A stretch of 64,000 nt of DNA. It comes from Gemmatimonadales bacterium. Lineage in GTDB: Bacteria; Gemmatimonadota; Glassbacteria; GWA2-58-10. The notes beneath the pieces were generated by a model, which was not told where the DNA came from, did not search any database, and saw only the letters and a program-made list of their open reading frames with translations. Both the position numbers and the translations under genes were made by a program. Location: assembly GCA_024278175.1 (NCBI GenBank), contig JAJRTS010000078.1, positions 1-64,000 of the forward strand. Reading direction: 5' to 3'. Positions 16,686 to 25,123 of this stretch are shown here, piece by piece (the first letter of the stretch is position 1; every line of letters starts with the position of its first letter).

Positions 16686-17747
16686 ATGCACACTAAAACA
16701 AAACTAACCGCCGCGCTGGTGGGCTGCGGCCGAATCGGCGCTCTGCTGGAGCAGGACCCGCTGCGCGGCAAACCCTGCACCCACGCCGGTGCGATCACCG
16801 CGCTGGGCAACGTGAAGCTCGTGGCCGCGGCGGACCCGGACCCGGAGCGGGCCACCGAATTCGGCCGGGCTTTCGGCGTGAACGCTCTCTATCCTGACCA
16901 CGTTTCCCTGCTCGCTAACCACGTTGTCGATATCCTGGCGGTGGCCGCGCCTACCGATACCCATTGCCGGATCGTCTGCGACGCCGCTGCCAGCGGCCGC
17001 GTGCGGGGGATTTACTGCGAGAAACCGATCAGCCGCACGCTGGAGGAGGCCGACCGGATGATCGAGGCCTGCGAGAGCGCGGGAGTTGCGCTGCTGATCG
17101 GTCACGAGCGACGGTTCGCCAGCCATTTCAGGCTGGCCAGAGAGCTGGTGGCCGACGGCACGCTGGGCGATGTCCGCACCGTGATCGGCCAGGCGCTGGG
17201 CGGCGATCCGGGCAAGCTGCCCCGCGAGCTGGCCGGCGGCGGCCCCCTGTTTCACGACGGCACCCACCTGACCGACCTGCTGGGATTTTTTGCAGGTTCG
17301 GCTGAATGGGTTATCGGAAACACTCAGCGCAGCCACGGACCGCGTAATATCGAGCACACGGCGGTGGCGATGGTGGGGTTCCGCTCCGGGGCGCTGGGGT
17401 TTATCGAGGGCGGCGGGCGGCGAAAATATTTCGCGTTCGACCTGGAAATACAGGGCGAGAGGGGTATCCTGCGCCTCGGCAACAGCCCGCCCAGCCTTCG
17501 GCTGAGTGCCCCCAGCGGGCGCTGGAGCGGTTTCAGCGAGCTGAGAGAAACGGATTTCCCGGCTTACGAACCAAACAACGGATTCGTGGCGGCGTATGCG
17601 GCCCTGTGCGAGGATATCACCACGGGAACGCCAAACGGCAGCAGCGGCCATGACGGCCGCGCCGCGCTGGAGCTGATCCTGGCCGTGTATGAGAGTTCCT
17701 CCCGTGGCGGCAGGCGGGTCAGGCTGAAGCGGCAAAGCCAACCGTAG
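16686..17747 (+). CDS. Gfo/Idh/MocA-family NAD(P)-dependent sugar dehydrogenase
   Basis: 353 residues. N-terminal Rossmann domain (AALVGCGRIGALLEQDPL, then AAADPDPERATEFGRAFGVN) and the family signature GIYCEKPISRTLEEAD with the EKP lysine. The C-terminal domain contains GGGPLFHDGTHLTDLLGFF, where the HDGTH histidine is the usual catalytic or substrate-binding position. Oxidises or epimerises sugars or sugar nucleotides. It follows the nonulosonate genes but is separated by two hairpins, so it may belong to the same pathway (as in legionaminic-acid clusters) or be independently expressed. Confidence 0.82.
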   Translation: MHTKTKLTAALVGCGRIGALLEQDPLRGKPCTHAGAITALGNVKLVAAADPDPERATEFGRAFGVNALYPDHVSLLANHVVDILAVAAPTDTHCRIVCDAAASGRVRGIYCEKPISRTLEEADRMIEACESAGVALLIGHERRFASHFRLARELVADGTLGDVRTVIGQALGGDPGKLPRELAGGGPLFHDGTHLTDLLGFFAGSAEWVIGNTQRSHGPRNIEHTAVAMVGFRSGALGFIEGGGRRKYFAFDLEIQGERGILRLGNSPPSLRLSAPSGRWSGFSELRETDFPAYEPNNGFVAAYAALCEDITTGTPNGSSGHDGRAALELILAVYESSSRGGRRVRLKRQSQP

Positions 17748-18155
17748 TCTTCTCTTCAGAGACCTTTGATTTAATTCCAGAGCGGTTGTAGGAATCATTG
17801 ATCAGCACCCCTGTCTCGAAATTCAAATGACAGAATGAGCTATAAACTCTAAATTTATCAAATATTTTGCAGGGCACTCGGAATTATTTTTTTCAAAGGT
17901 CTCTCTCCAGCAATTTCCCGTTTTCAGAAAAAATGTAACCAATTCAGCTCTTCGGGACTCTTACTAACAGTAGCGTAGCGGTGAAGGGCGTGAGGCGTCG
18001 GCGGCGCCGGCGCCGGAAAACTTTCCGCAAGCGTGGCTGTGTGAGAACGGCATATTCCGGCTTAACCGCCTGCCTGCCGGAGTTTTCTCCGACATATCAG
18101 CCAAAATACATTAAGCAGCATTCTCAGTTACACCCTAAATGAATGGGGAATCCGG
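17748..18155. other. 408-nt intergenic region with long-range inverted repeat
   Basis: No convincing ORF. AGAGACCTTTGA at 17758-17769 is perfectly complementary to TCAAAGGTCTCT at 17893-17904, bracketing about 123 nt of AT-rich DNA. Further right are a GC-rich alternating tract (GGCGGCGCCGGCGCCGG near 18000-18017) and two small hairpin-like motifs (CGGAAAACTTTCCG; CGGAGTTTTCTCCG). It could hold a terminator for the upstream gene, a small element remnant or a structured RNA; I do not recognise any known family. Confidence 0.4.
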
Positions 18156-19262
18156 ATGACCTTTATAAACGGCTCACGCAGGATATTTTCTGCCTTGCTT
18201 GTAACGATTGCACTTGGTATCGGTAACCTGGGCGCCGCGGAGACGGTGCGAGTTATCCAATTGCCGGGCAGCGGGATTGTGCCGGACGCGGAAATTGACA
18301 ACTCCGGTACGGTCCATGTGGCCTATGTGGACAGTGCCAACCTTTATTACGTCAAAAGCACTGATGGGGGCAGTTCTTTCAGCGTTCCGCTGAAAGTGAA
18401 CAGCGAAGAGGGCAATGTAGGTGGTGGCACGTACCGAGGTCCTGATCTGGCGCTCGGCGGCAACGGAGTAGTCCATGTAGTCTGGTACGACAACGCTTAC
18501 GGCCTGGGACTGCCCAGGGATCAGTGGGGTGTGCACTATGCCCGGGTTGACCCTGCCGCGGGCAAGGTTTCCGGTGAGCGCAACCTCAACGGCAGGCCCA
18601 GCGACAATTATTCGCTTGCGGCCAACTCCACGGGCGCTGTCGCCGTAACCTGGACGGCCGCGGGCATGTATCTGCAAACTTCCGCCGACAACGGCGACAC
18701 GTTCTCCGAACCGGTCCGGGTGCTTCCCGAGTCTGTCGATCCATGCGAGTGCTGCGCCACCCGTACGCTGTTTACAGCGGACGGCGGCCTGTACGTAATC
18801 TACCGCGACAAGGCTGACAACGTGCGGGACATGCACCTGCTGAGCTGGCCCAATGCCGCTTCAGGAGGATCGCCGGCATTCAGCAGCCTTCTTTTGTCAG
18901 TGGAAACCTGGAAAATCGACCTCTGCCCGATGACCGGTTCTTATCTTGAGACCACGCCGGATGGCAGCCTGCTGGCAGCCTGGGAGACACGGAGCAACAA
19001 CCGGTTCGCGATTATAGATCCCTCCGATCTCACCTTCAAGGCACAGCCGAAGCTGACTACGGAAAAAGGCAATTATCCGGTGGCGCTGGCAAACGATAGC
19101 GGCCAGGTACTTACAGCCTGGAAATGGCGCAACGTGCTGTACTGGAAGCTCTACGGCTCCCCGAATGACAGTGACCCCGAATCCGGTTCTTACGAAGCTC
19201 GCACCGCTGACCGCCCCGGCGGAGTAGTACTGAAAGACGGTACATTCCTGTTGTTTCCATAA
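18156..19262 (+). CDS. Secreted sialidase-like beta-propeller with Cys motif
   Basis: 368 residues. A signal peptide is evident (basic start, then IFSALLVTIALGIGNLGAAE, cleavage around residue 28). The body is a BNR/Asp-box propeller: STDGGSSFS and SADNGDTFS are Asp boxes, and VHVAYVDS, VHVVWYDN and LYVIYRDK are blade strands. A DPCECCATRT motif near residue 197 and a later DLCPMTGSY provide four cysteines, a pattern I associate with a family of exported sialidase-like propellers of unknown activity. No Arg-Ile-Pro motif or clear arginine triad is visible, so true sialidase activity is doubtful. GGGGAA site upstream. It is the first gene after the nonulosonate island, with its own upstream region. 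Confidence 0.72.
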   Translation: MTFINGSRRIFSALLVTIALGIGNLGAAETVRVIQLPGSGIVPDAEIDNSGTVHVAYVDSANLYYVKSTDGGSSFSVPLKVNSEEGNVGGGTYRGPDLALGGNGVVHVVWYDNAYGLGLPRDQWGVHYARVDPAAGKVSGERNLNGRPSDNYSLAANSTGAVAVTWTAAGMYLQTSADNGDTFSEPVRVLPESVDPCECCATRTLFTADGGLYVIYRDKADNVRDMHLLSWPNAASGGSPAFSSLLLSVETWKIDLCPMTGSYLETTPDGSLLAAWETRSNNRFAIIDPSDLTFKAQPKLTTEKGNYPVALANDSGQVLTAWKWRNVLYWKLYGSPNDSDPESGSYEARTADRPGGVVLKDGTFLLFP

Positions 19263-19339
19263 ACGTATTTATCAGCGGAACAGCTGCTCCAGCAGTGAGA
19301 TCACAGTAAAAAACACGATGCAGGTGGCAAGCGGAAAGT

Positions 19340-19423
19340 GAATGGCTCCGCCTGCAGGCGGGGCATCTTGAAAGGCAGGAGGGGGATTGCCTCCCTCTTT
19401 GTAAAAGGGGGATCGAGGGGGAT
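19340..19423. repeat. G/C-run intergenic repeat between convergent genes
   Basis: Between the propeller gene and ruvB the sequence has the palindrome CGCCTGCAGGCG followed by alternating GGGGGAT runs and CTCCCTCTTTGTAAAAGGGG. Read on the minus strand it is AATCCCCCTCGATCCCCCTT. Similar runs occur at 36221-36245, 36540-36580 and 44101-44150, suggesting a dispersed intergenic repeat family; it may also end transcription from both sides. Confidence 0.5.
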
Positions 19424-20485
19424 TTATTCATCGCCGAAAAGCTCGGCCTGGGAGGGAGTGTCGCTCTTGCCCCGTGGGGGCGTGAGGCCCAGGTGACGAT
19501 AGGCCATGGCCGTTGCCTCGCGGCCCCGCGAGGTGCGCTGGATAAACCCGCGCTGGATCAGGAACGGCTCGTAGACCTCCTCGATCGTGTCGGCCTCCTC
19601 GCCCACGCTCACCGCCAGGGTGCCCACTCCCACCGGTCCGCCGTTGTATTTTTCAATCATCGTGCGCAGCAGGGCCAGGTCCATCTCGTCCAGACCGGTG
19701 TTGTCCACTTCCAGCATCTCCAGACCCGCCCTGGCCACGTCACCGTCGATCCGGCCATCGGCGCGCACCTGGGCATAGTCGCGGATACGCCGCAGCAGGC
19801 GGTTGGCGATCCGAGCGGTGCCGCGGCTGCGGCGGCTGATCTCCCCGGCGCCTTCGCTGTCGATCCGCACATCGAGAATCCCGGCGCTGCGGTTGACAAT
19901 CTGCTCCAACTCGGCGTCGTCGTAGAAATTGAGCCGGCCCACCACGCCGAACCGCGAACGCATCGGGCTGGTGAGCAATCCGCTGCGGGTGGTCGCCCCG
20001 ATCAGGGTGAAACACTTGAGGGGAATTTTCACGCTGCGGGCGTTGGCCCCGGAGTCGATCATGATATCGAGGGTGAAATCCTCCATCGCCGGGTAGAGGT
20101 ACTCCTCCACCGTGCTGCGCAGGCGGTGGATCTCGTCGATAAACAGCACGTCGCCCTCTTCCAGGTTGGTCAGCAGACCGGCCAGGTCACCCGCTTTTTC
20201 CAGCACGGGGCCGGACGTGATCCTGATCCCCACATCCATCTCGCGGGCGATAATATGGGCCAGCGTGGTCTTTCCCAGCCCGGGAGGGCCGCAGAACAGG
20301 CAGTGGTCCAGGGCCTCGCCCCGGTTGCGCGCCGCCTCGACAAACACCGAGAGCTGTTCCTTGAGCTTCGGCTGGCCCACGAACTCGTCCATGCTCCGGG
20401 GCCGAAGGCTGCCCTCGAACGTGGCCTCGTCCTCGAGCACGTCCGGGCTGGTGATGTCTATCTGTCTGCCCTGGTTGTCGGTCAT
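19424..20485 (-). CDS. ruvB: RuvB Holliday-junction branch-migration ATPase
   Basis: 353 residues. Hexameric AAA+ motor that drives Holliday-junction migration with Ruv[19 protein letters not shown] at the start of the AAA domain is classic RuvB. Walker [11 protein letters not shown] sits at residues 65-74, Walker B FIDEIHRL at 115-122, sensor [18 protein letters not shown] follows, and the C-terminal winged helix ends with FIQRTSRGR and RHLG. Last gene of the yebC-ruvC-ruvA-ruvB set, but 430 nt separate it from ruvA, which is unusual. Confidence 0.97.
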   Translation of the reverse strand: MTDNQGRQIDITSPDVLEDEATFEGSLRPRSMDEFVGQPKLKEQLSVFVEAARNRGEALDHCLFCGPPGLGKTTLAHIIAREMDVGIRITSGPVLEKAGDLAGLLTNLEEGDVLFIDEIHRLRSTVEEYLYPAMEDFTLDIMIDSGANARSVKIPLKCFTLIGATTRSGLLTSPMRSRFGVVGRLNFYDDAELEQIVNRSAGILDVRIDSEGAGEISRRSRGTARIANRLLRRIRDYAQVRADGRIDGDVARAGLEMLEVDNTGLDEMDLALLRTMIEKYNGGPVGVGTLAVSVGEEADTIEEVYEPFLIQRGFIQRTSRGREATAMAYRHLGLTPPRGKSDTPSQAELFGDE

Positions 20486-20915
20486 CGTGTGCCGTTATGA
20501 TAAGCTGGATGATTTTTTATCAATCTGCAATGCAAATTAATTACAAGTCATAGTAAAAGCATCAAGCTGCTTGTGTTTCGGCAAAAGCAGCAAAACCATT
20601 GGGGGCCGCGAACTCGCACAAGCACATTTTATCAAAATTCCAGCGGAGTTTACCAGCAAAAAACTCCACTCCGCCATGCTGGGCACGCCGGAAGCGAATC
20701 GCACGCCCGGCATTTTTCATCTTCATCCCTTTGTGGGATACGACTCTGCTACACACTACCATCGTGCTGGCTCAAACATGCGCGGCCCCCGGAAAAACCC
20801 GATCCTCAACGTACCCGCCGATTTTCCAAGCCCCGAATGGTCCCGTAACAGAGGCGAACATCGTGTTTACCCGCATCATGACAATATCCCATAACCAGAT
20901 TGAATAAACTGCCAA
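20486..20915. other. 430-nt gap separating ruvA from ruvB
   Basis: Short overlapping ORFs exist on both strands (up to about 107 codons), but none has a good ribosome site together with recognisable protein sequence, and composition shifts to lower GC than the neighbours. A partial inverted repeat is present (ATGCTGGGC ... GCCCGGCAT, about 20680-20716). The region may carry a promoter for ruvB, a decayed insertion or an unrecognised small RNA. No tRNA-like cloverleaf was found by eye. Confidence 0.4.
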
Positions 20916-21506
20916 TTACATCGACGCCAGTGCGCGGCGCACCAGTTCACTGGTGTCCAGTTTCTTGCCGGCCTTATCGGCCGCCTTGCCCACGGCTTTA
21001 TCGGCCAACGTCCGGCTGAAGCCCAGCGAGACCAGCGCGGCCACAGCTTCCTGGTTGCGAGGGGCAGCGGCGCCGCTCTCGGCGGCAAGAGCCGAGAGAT
21101 CCACCTCGCCCAGCTTACCCTTGAGCTCTAACACCAGGCGTTCGGCGGTTTTCTTACCCACGCCGGAGATTTTGTTCAGCATGGCGGTCTGGCCGGTCTC
21201 GATCGCCACCACCAGCTCGGACGGCGGCATGCTGGAAAGAATAGAGAGCGCCAGCTTGGGTCCCACCCCGCTGATCGCGATCATCTTCTCGAAAGTGGAG
21301 CGTTCCTCGCGCGTAGCGAACCCGAACAGCAGCAGCGCATCCTCGCGCACGTGAAGGTATGTAAAAACCCTGGCGATCTCGCCCGCGGCGGGTAATTTGT
21401 CGAACGTGGAGAGCGGGATACTGACTGCGTACCCGACCCCCTCGGCGCTGATCACGGCCGTACCGGGCGCTTTTTCCACCAGGGTTCCCTCCAGCAGTGC
21501 GATCAT
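20916..21506 (-). CDS. ruvA: RuvA Holliday-junction DNA-binding protein
   Basis: 196 residues. Tetrameric junction-binding partner of RuvB. OB-fold N-terminus (MIALLEGTLVEKAPG, VGYAVSIPLSTF), then the helix-hairpin-helix pair: FEKMIAISGVGPKLALSIL and LNKISGVGKKTAERLVLELK. C-terminal domain III (AVAALVSLGFSRTLADKAV) binds RuvB. I use the start at 21506 (MIALLEG); an upstream in-frame start at 21614 would add 36 residues and run into ruvC. ruvC lies 80 nt upstream. Confidence 0.96.
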   Translation of the reverse strand: MIALLEGTLVEKAPGTAVISAEGVGYAVSIPLSTFDKLPAAGEIARVFTYLHVREDALLLFGFATREERSTFEKMIAISGVGPKLALSILSSMPPSELVVAIETGQTAMLNKISGVGKKTAERLVLELKGKLGEVDLSALAAESGAAAPRNQEAVAALVSLGFSRTLADKAVGKAADKAGKKLDTSELVRRALASM

Positions 21507-21586
21507 CCTCTCAGTAGTCCTTTGGATTTGATTGTCGAGTTTACCACAGGGAAATCTCAGCCCGGAAACACCTGCGAGCGCAACGC

Positions 21587-22099
21587 TCAGTGCGGGTGGC
21601 GGTGAGTGTGGCACAGCGCGATAGCCAGCGCATCGGCGGCATCGTGGGGCTCGGGCGGAGCGGCAAGTTCCAGTACGGCCTGGGTCATCCGCTGCACCTG
21701 CTGCTTGGAAGCGTTGCCGTTGCCGGCCACAGCCATTTTCACCTCGCGCGGAGCGTACTCGAACACCGGCAAATGTGCCAGCGCACCGGCCAGGATAATC
21801 ACGCCGCGCACCTGGCCGATAGATTTCATGCTCTGGGCGTTGCGGCCGAAGAAAATATCCTCGACCGCCATCTCGGCGGGTTGATATTGCTCGATCACAG
21901 CCTGGACGAAGCGGAAAATCCTGGCCAGCTTTTCTGTCAACGACTCGCCCCTTGCCGCCCGGCTGACACCGCAGGCCACCATCCGGCAGCTCGCACCCTG
22001 CTTGCGCAGCACGCCGAACCCGGTCACCGCGCCCCCGGGATCGATCCCCAGCACTATCCGCGCGCCGTGTGCGCGCCGTTCCGCCAGCTTATTGGTCAA
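21587..22099 (-). CDS. ruvC: RuvC Holliday-junction resolvase
   Basis: 170 residues. Dimeric nuclease that cuts Holliday junctions. The acidic active site is visible: Asp in VLGIDPGGAVTGFG, Glu in MAVEDIFFGRNAQS, and two Asp in PHDAADALAIALCH. The start appears to be TTG at 22099, overlapping the end of yebC by 11 nt, with a GAGG about 11 nt upstream; the 17 residues before the first strand are longer than usual, so an internal start is possible. Followed by ruvA. Confidence 0.95.
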   Translation of the reverse strand: MTNKLAERRAHGARIVLGIDPGGAVTGFGVLRKQGASCRMVACGVSRAARGESLTEKLARIFRFVQAVIEQYQPAEMAVEDIFFGRNAQSMKSIGQVRGVIILAGALAHLPVFEYAPREVKMAVAGNGNASKQQVQRMTQAVLELAAPPEPHDAADALAIALCHTHRHPH

Positions 22100-22838
22100 G
22101 CTTGGCCATCACCTCGTCGCTGATATCGAAATTGGAACTGACCCGCTGGACGTCTTCGTTTTCCTCCAGCGCATCCATCAGGCGGAGCACCTTGCCCGCA
22201 TCGTTCTCATCAAGTTGGATCGTATTGCTCGGAACACGGACCATCTCGGCTTCCTGGACCTCGACACCGGCACTCTGCAGCCCCTCACGCACCTTATGCA
22301 TGTCCTCGACAGCGGTGATAACCACATGGGTATTTCCCTCGGAGACCACGTCCTCGGCGCCCAGTTCACTGGCTTGCAGGAACACTGTTTCTTCGTCGTA
22401 CTGGGCGGCGTCGATATACAACTGTCCCTTGGCCGTGAACATCCAGGCCACCGAACCGGCCTCGCCCATGCTGCCGCCATGCTTGGTCAGGATGTGGCGC
22501 ACCTCGCTGACCGTGCGATTGCGGTTGTCGGTCAGACACTCGATATACATCGCCACGCCGACCGGCCCGTAGCCCTCGTAAATCGCTTCCTCGTAGTTTA
22601 CGCCATCCAGCTCGCCGGTTCCCTTTTTGATAGCTCGCTCGACATTGTCGTTTGGCATGTTCGCGGCCTTGGCCGCATCGACCGCCGTGCGCAAGCGGGG
22701 ATTACCGTCAAGGCTTCCCCCACCCTCGCGGGCGGCAACGGAGATTTCCTTGATCAGCTTGGTGAATATCTTGCTCCGCTTGGCGTCTTCCTTGCCCTTC
22801 TTGCGCTTGATAGTCGACCATTTGGAATGGCCCGACAT
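22089..22838 (-). CDS. yebC: YebC/TACO1-family protein
   Basis: 249 residues. Opens with the family hallmark MSGHSKWSTIKRKKG followed by KIFTKLIKEISVAAREGGG and ARRxAL-like PRLRTAVDAAKAANMPNDN. Family members act as transcriptional regulators or, as shown for TACO1-type proteins, aid translation of difficult sequences. GGAGG site 5 nt before the ATG. First gene of the ruv operon, a widespread arrangement. Confidence 0.95.
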   Translation of the reverse strand: MSGHSKWSTIKRKKGKEDAKRSKIFTKLIKEISVAAREGGGSLDGNPRLRTAVDAAKAANMPNDNVERAIKKGTGELDGVNYEEAIYEGYGPVGVAMYIECLTDNRNRTVSEVRHILTKHGGSMGEAGSVAWMFTAKGQLYIDAAQYDEETVFLQASELGAEDVVSEGNTHVVITAVEDMHKVREGLQSAGVEVQEAEMVRVPSNTIQLDENDAGKVLRLMDALEENEDVQRVSSNFDISDEVMAKLDQ

Positions 22839-23096
22839 AGTGCCTCCAGATGTTGCTGTTGATGCCGCCCGACGACCGGAACGGCCGGGCTTGAAATACT
22901 CTAAAGTGTTAAATAGTAGCAGGTAACAGCCCCATGGGAGATAATATAGCCAGCACGATATTAAAAATCAATCAAATAAGAAGAAGCGGAGAGCGCAAGT
23001 GCCATGTTGTAATAAACCGGCGACGGTGTTATTTTAAGCACTCTCAAACGATAACAATGCTCCACTGTCACGAACACACCAGATCAGGAACCAACC

Positions 23097-24170
23097 ATGC
23101 CCGGAACGATCTTGCTGTGCGAGGGTTATCTCCACGATCCCGGTTACTCGAAAACAGCCTACGGTATCCTCAGGTTCGCGCCCGAGAGGGTGGTGGCGGT
23201 GATCGACAGTAACCACGCCGGTAAGGACTGCGGCGAGGTCAGCTCTCTGGGCAAGGGAATCCCGGTGGTGGGAAGCGTTCCCGACACGCTGGCGCTTAAT
23301 CCCGACACGCTGGTTATCGGTGTGGCCACGGTGGGCGGAGTGCTCTCCCCGGAGCTCAGAGCCGCGGTAAAACAGGCGCTCGAAGCCGGGTTGGAGGTCC
23401 ATAACGGCCTGCACGAAATGCTGGCCGACGACCCTGTGCTCGCTGAGATAACCCGCAAAAACGGAGGCCGGATAGTCGATCTGCGCGCCGAGCCTGAAGA
23501 CCTCGATTGCGCCAGCCTCAAAGCCCAGCAGGTGGACGCGCTGGTGGTGCTGATGGTGGGCACGGACTGCAATACGGGCAAAATGACCGCCGCGCTCGAA
23601 GTCGTGGGCGAGGCCCGTCGCCAGGGTATACGGACGCGCTTCTGCGCAACCGGCCAGAGCGGAATCGCTATCACCGGCCGCGGGATCGCTATCGACCACG
23701 TGCTGAGCGATTTCACGGCCGGGGCGGCGGAGAAGTTGGTGCTGGAAGCCGGAGCGCAACAGGGTGTGGAGTTGATCCTGGTCGAGGGCCAGGGGGCGCT
23801 GGCTCAGCCGGTGTACTCCGGAGTGACCCTGTCGCTGATGCACGGCAGCCTCCCGGATGCCATGATCCTCTGCCATCGCGCCGGCCAGGAGTTGCTGGAG
23901 ATTGTCGACACTCCCATGCCGCCGCTGGTGGAGCATATCAGGCTTTACGAACAGGCGATGCGGCTGGTCAAACCCGCCAAAGTGGCCGCGGTTGCGCTAA
24001 ACACGATGGACCTCTCCGAAAGTGATGCCCGCGGGGCAATCGAGCGCGTAACCGAAGAAACCGGCCTGCCCGCAACAGACCCCTCCCGTTTCGGTGCACA
24101 AACACTGCTGGACGCCGTCTGCCGGACAGGAATGAACAAAGTACCCCTCTACCGGGGTAGTAAAGACTGA
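23097..24170 (+). CDS. DUF1611 / DgcN-like P-loop protein
   Basis: 357 residues. N-terminal Rossmann-like half (LCEGYLHDPGYSKTAYGILR, then VVAVIDSNHAGKDCGEV) and C-terminal P-loop half with VGTDCNTGKMTAALEV as the Walker A and EGQGALAQPVYSGVTLSLMHG. This matches the DUF1611 family; one characterised member, DgcN, works in D-glutamate N-acetylation in marine bacteria, but most partners differ. No dipeptide epimerase-like gene (the usual neighbour) is in the window, so the substrate is open. AGGAA site; single-gene unit with a 258-nt upstream gap shared with yebC. Confidence 0.8.
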   Translation: MPGTILLCEGYLHDPGYSKTAYGILRFAPERVVAVIDSNHAGKDCGEVSSLGKGIPVVGSVPDTLALNPDTLVIGVATVGGVLSPELRAAVKQALEAGLEVHNGLHEMLADDPVLAEITRKNGGRIVDLRAEPEDLDCASLKAQQVDALVVLMVGTDCNTGKMTAALEVVGEARRQGIRTRFCATGQSGIAITGRGIAIDHVLSDFTAGAAEKLVLEAGAQQGVELILVEGQGALAQPVYSGVTLSLMHGSLPDAMILCHRAGQELLEIVDTPMPPLVEHIRLYEQAMRLVKPAKVAAVALNTMDLSESDARGAIERVTEETGLPATDPSRFGAQTLLDAVCRTGMNKVPLYRGSKD

Positions 24171-24246
24171 ACCCCCGGTCGTAACCCGGCAGTCCTTACA
24201 GATCGGATATGCCGGTTTCGTGGACCAATAGTTAACGGAAAGAGCG

Positions 24247-24984
24247 ATGAGATATTTACTGGCAGCGCTTGTGGCGCTTGCAGCGGCGGCCTCGTGCAGC
24301 ATGCCCCCGGGCTTCAATGCGGTCCGCGAGGGGGAGATGTTCCGTAAGAACGACGAATACAAGAACGCGATCGCCAGTTACCGCGTGGCGCTGGGGCAGG
24401 ACTCATCGCTTACCCGCGCCTACCTCGGAATCGGCTACTGCCAGATCGAGCTGATGGACTTTACCGATGCCGAGGCCACTTTCGGGCGACTGTTAAAACG
24501 GGAGCCGCGCAACGAGCAGGCCCTCTATCACCTGGGCCAACTGCACCTTCACCGGGAAAGCTACCAGAGCGCTGCGGACTACTTCCGGCAGGCCCTCTCG
24601 GTCAACCCGGGGTTTGCCGACAGCCACTACCAGCTTGGCCTGGCCTACGGCAGGATGAAAAACTACCGGGAGGCGCTCGACGAGCTGCGCGCGGCGGTCG
24701 AGATCAACCCCCGTTTCGTGGACGCCTGGTACACGATGGGCAACATCTTCACGCGCCTCAAAGAGCGCGACAAGGCGCTGGAAGCTTATGGCCGCGTACT
24801 TCAGCTCGATTCCAAACACCTGATGGCCCTCTATATGAGCGGCGACTGCTACTATTCGATGGGCCGCTACGAGGATGCCGTGCGGATGTTCGAGCGCACC
24901 CTGGATGTTAATTTCGGATACACCGCCGCCCACACCTCGCTGAAAAAAAGCCGGGAGAGACTCGAAGCCGCCGGCGGTGGCTGA
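24247..24984 (+). CDS. TPR lipoprotein
   Basis: 245 residues. Lipoprotein signal: MRYLLAALVALAAAASCS with a lipobox at Ala-Ser-Cys17. Then about six tetratricopeptide repeats, for example NAIASYRVALGQDSSLTRAY, QALYHLGQLHLHRESYQSAA, DSHYQLGLAYGRMKNYREAL and DAWYTMGNIFTRLKERDKAL. Outer-membrane or periplasmic scaffold for protein interaction; the partner is unknown. The lytic transglycosylase follows 139 nt downstream, so a cell-wall role is possible. Confidence 0.82.
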   Translation: MRYLLAALVALAAAASCSMPPGFNAVREGEMFRKNDEYKNAIASYRVALGQDSSLTRAYLGIGYCQIELMDFTDAEATFGRLLKREPRNEQALYHLGQLHLHRESYQSAADYFRQALSVNPGFADSHYQLGLAYGRMKNYREALDELRAAVEINPRFVDAWYTMGNIFTRLKERDKALEAYGRVLQLDSKHLMALYMSGDCYYSMGRYEDAVRMFERTLDVNFGYTAAHTSLKKSRERLEAAGGG

Positions 24985-25123
24985 GCGCTCCTCCCCCCCT
25001 CCTTCAGTTCCGGCCGCGTTCTACCGATAAAAGGATAGAGAGTTGCGCCGCTCATTGCACCGCCCGGCGATTTATTTTAGATATCAACCGGTTCCCCCGT
25101 CGCTGTTTCAGAGGCAGATTTCC

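Noticed and set aside
20562-20894. Short ORFs in both directions in the ruvA-ruvB gap
   Set aside because: No ribosome site and no recognisable protein; overlapping frames of similar length suggest chance.
22934-23212. 92-codon plus-strand ORF upstream of the DUF1611 gene
   Set aside because: Overlaps the start of a well-supported gene in another frame; basic low-complexity translation.
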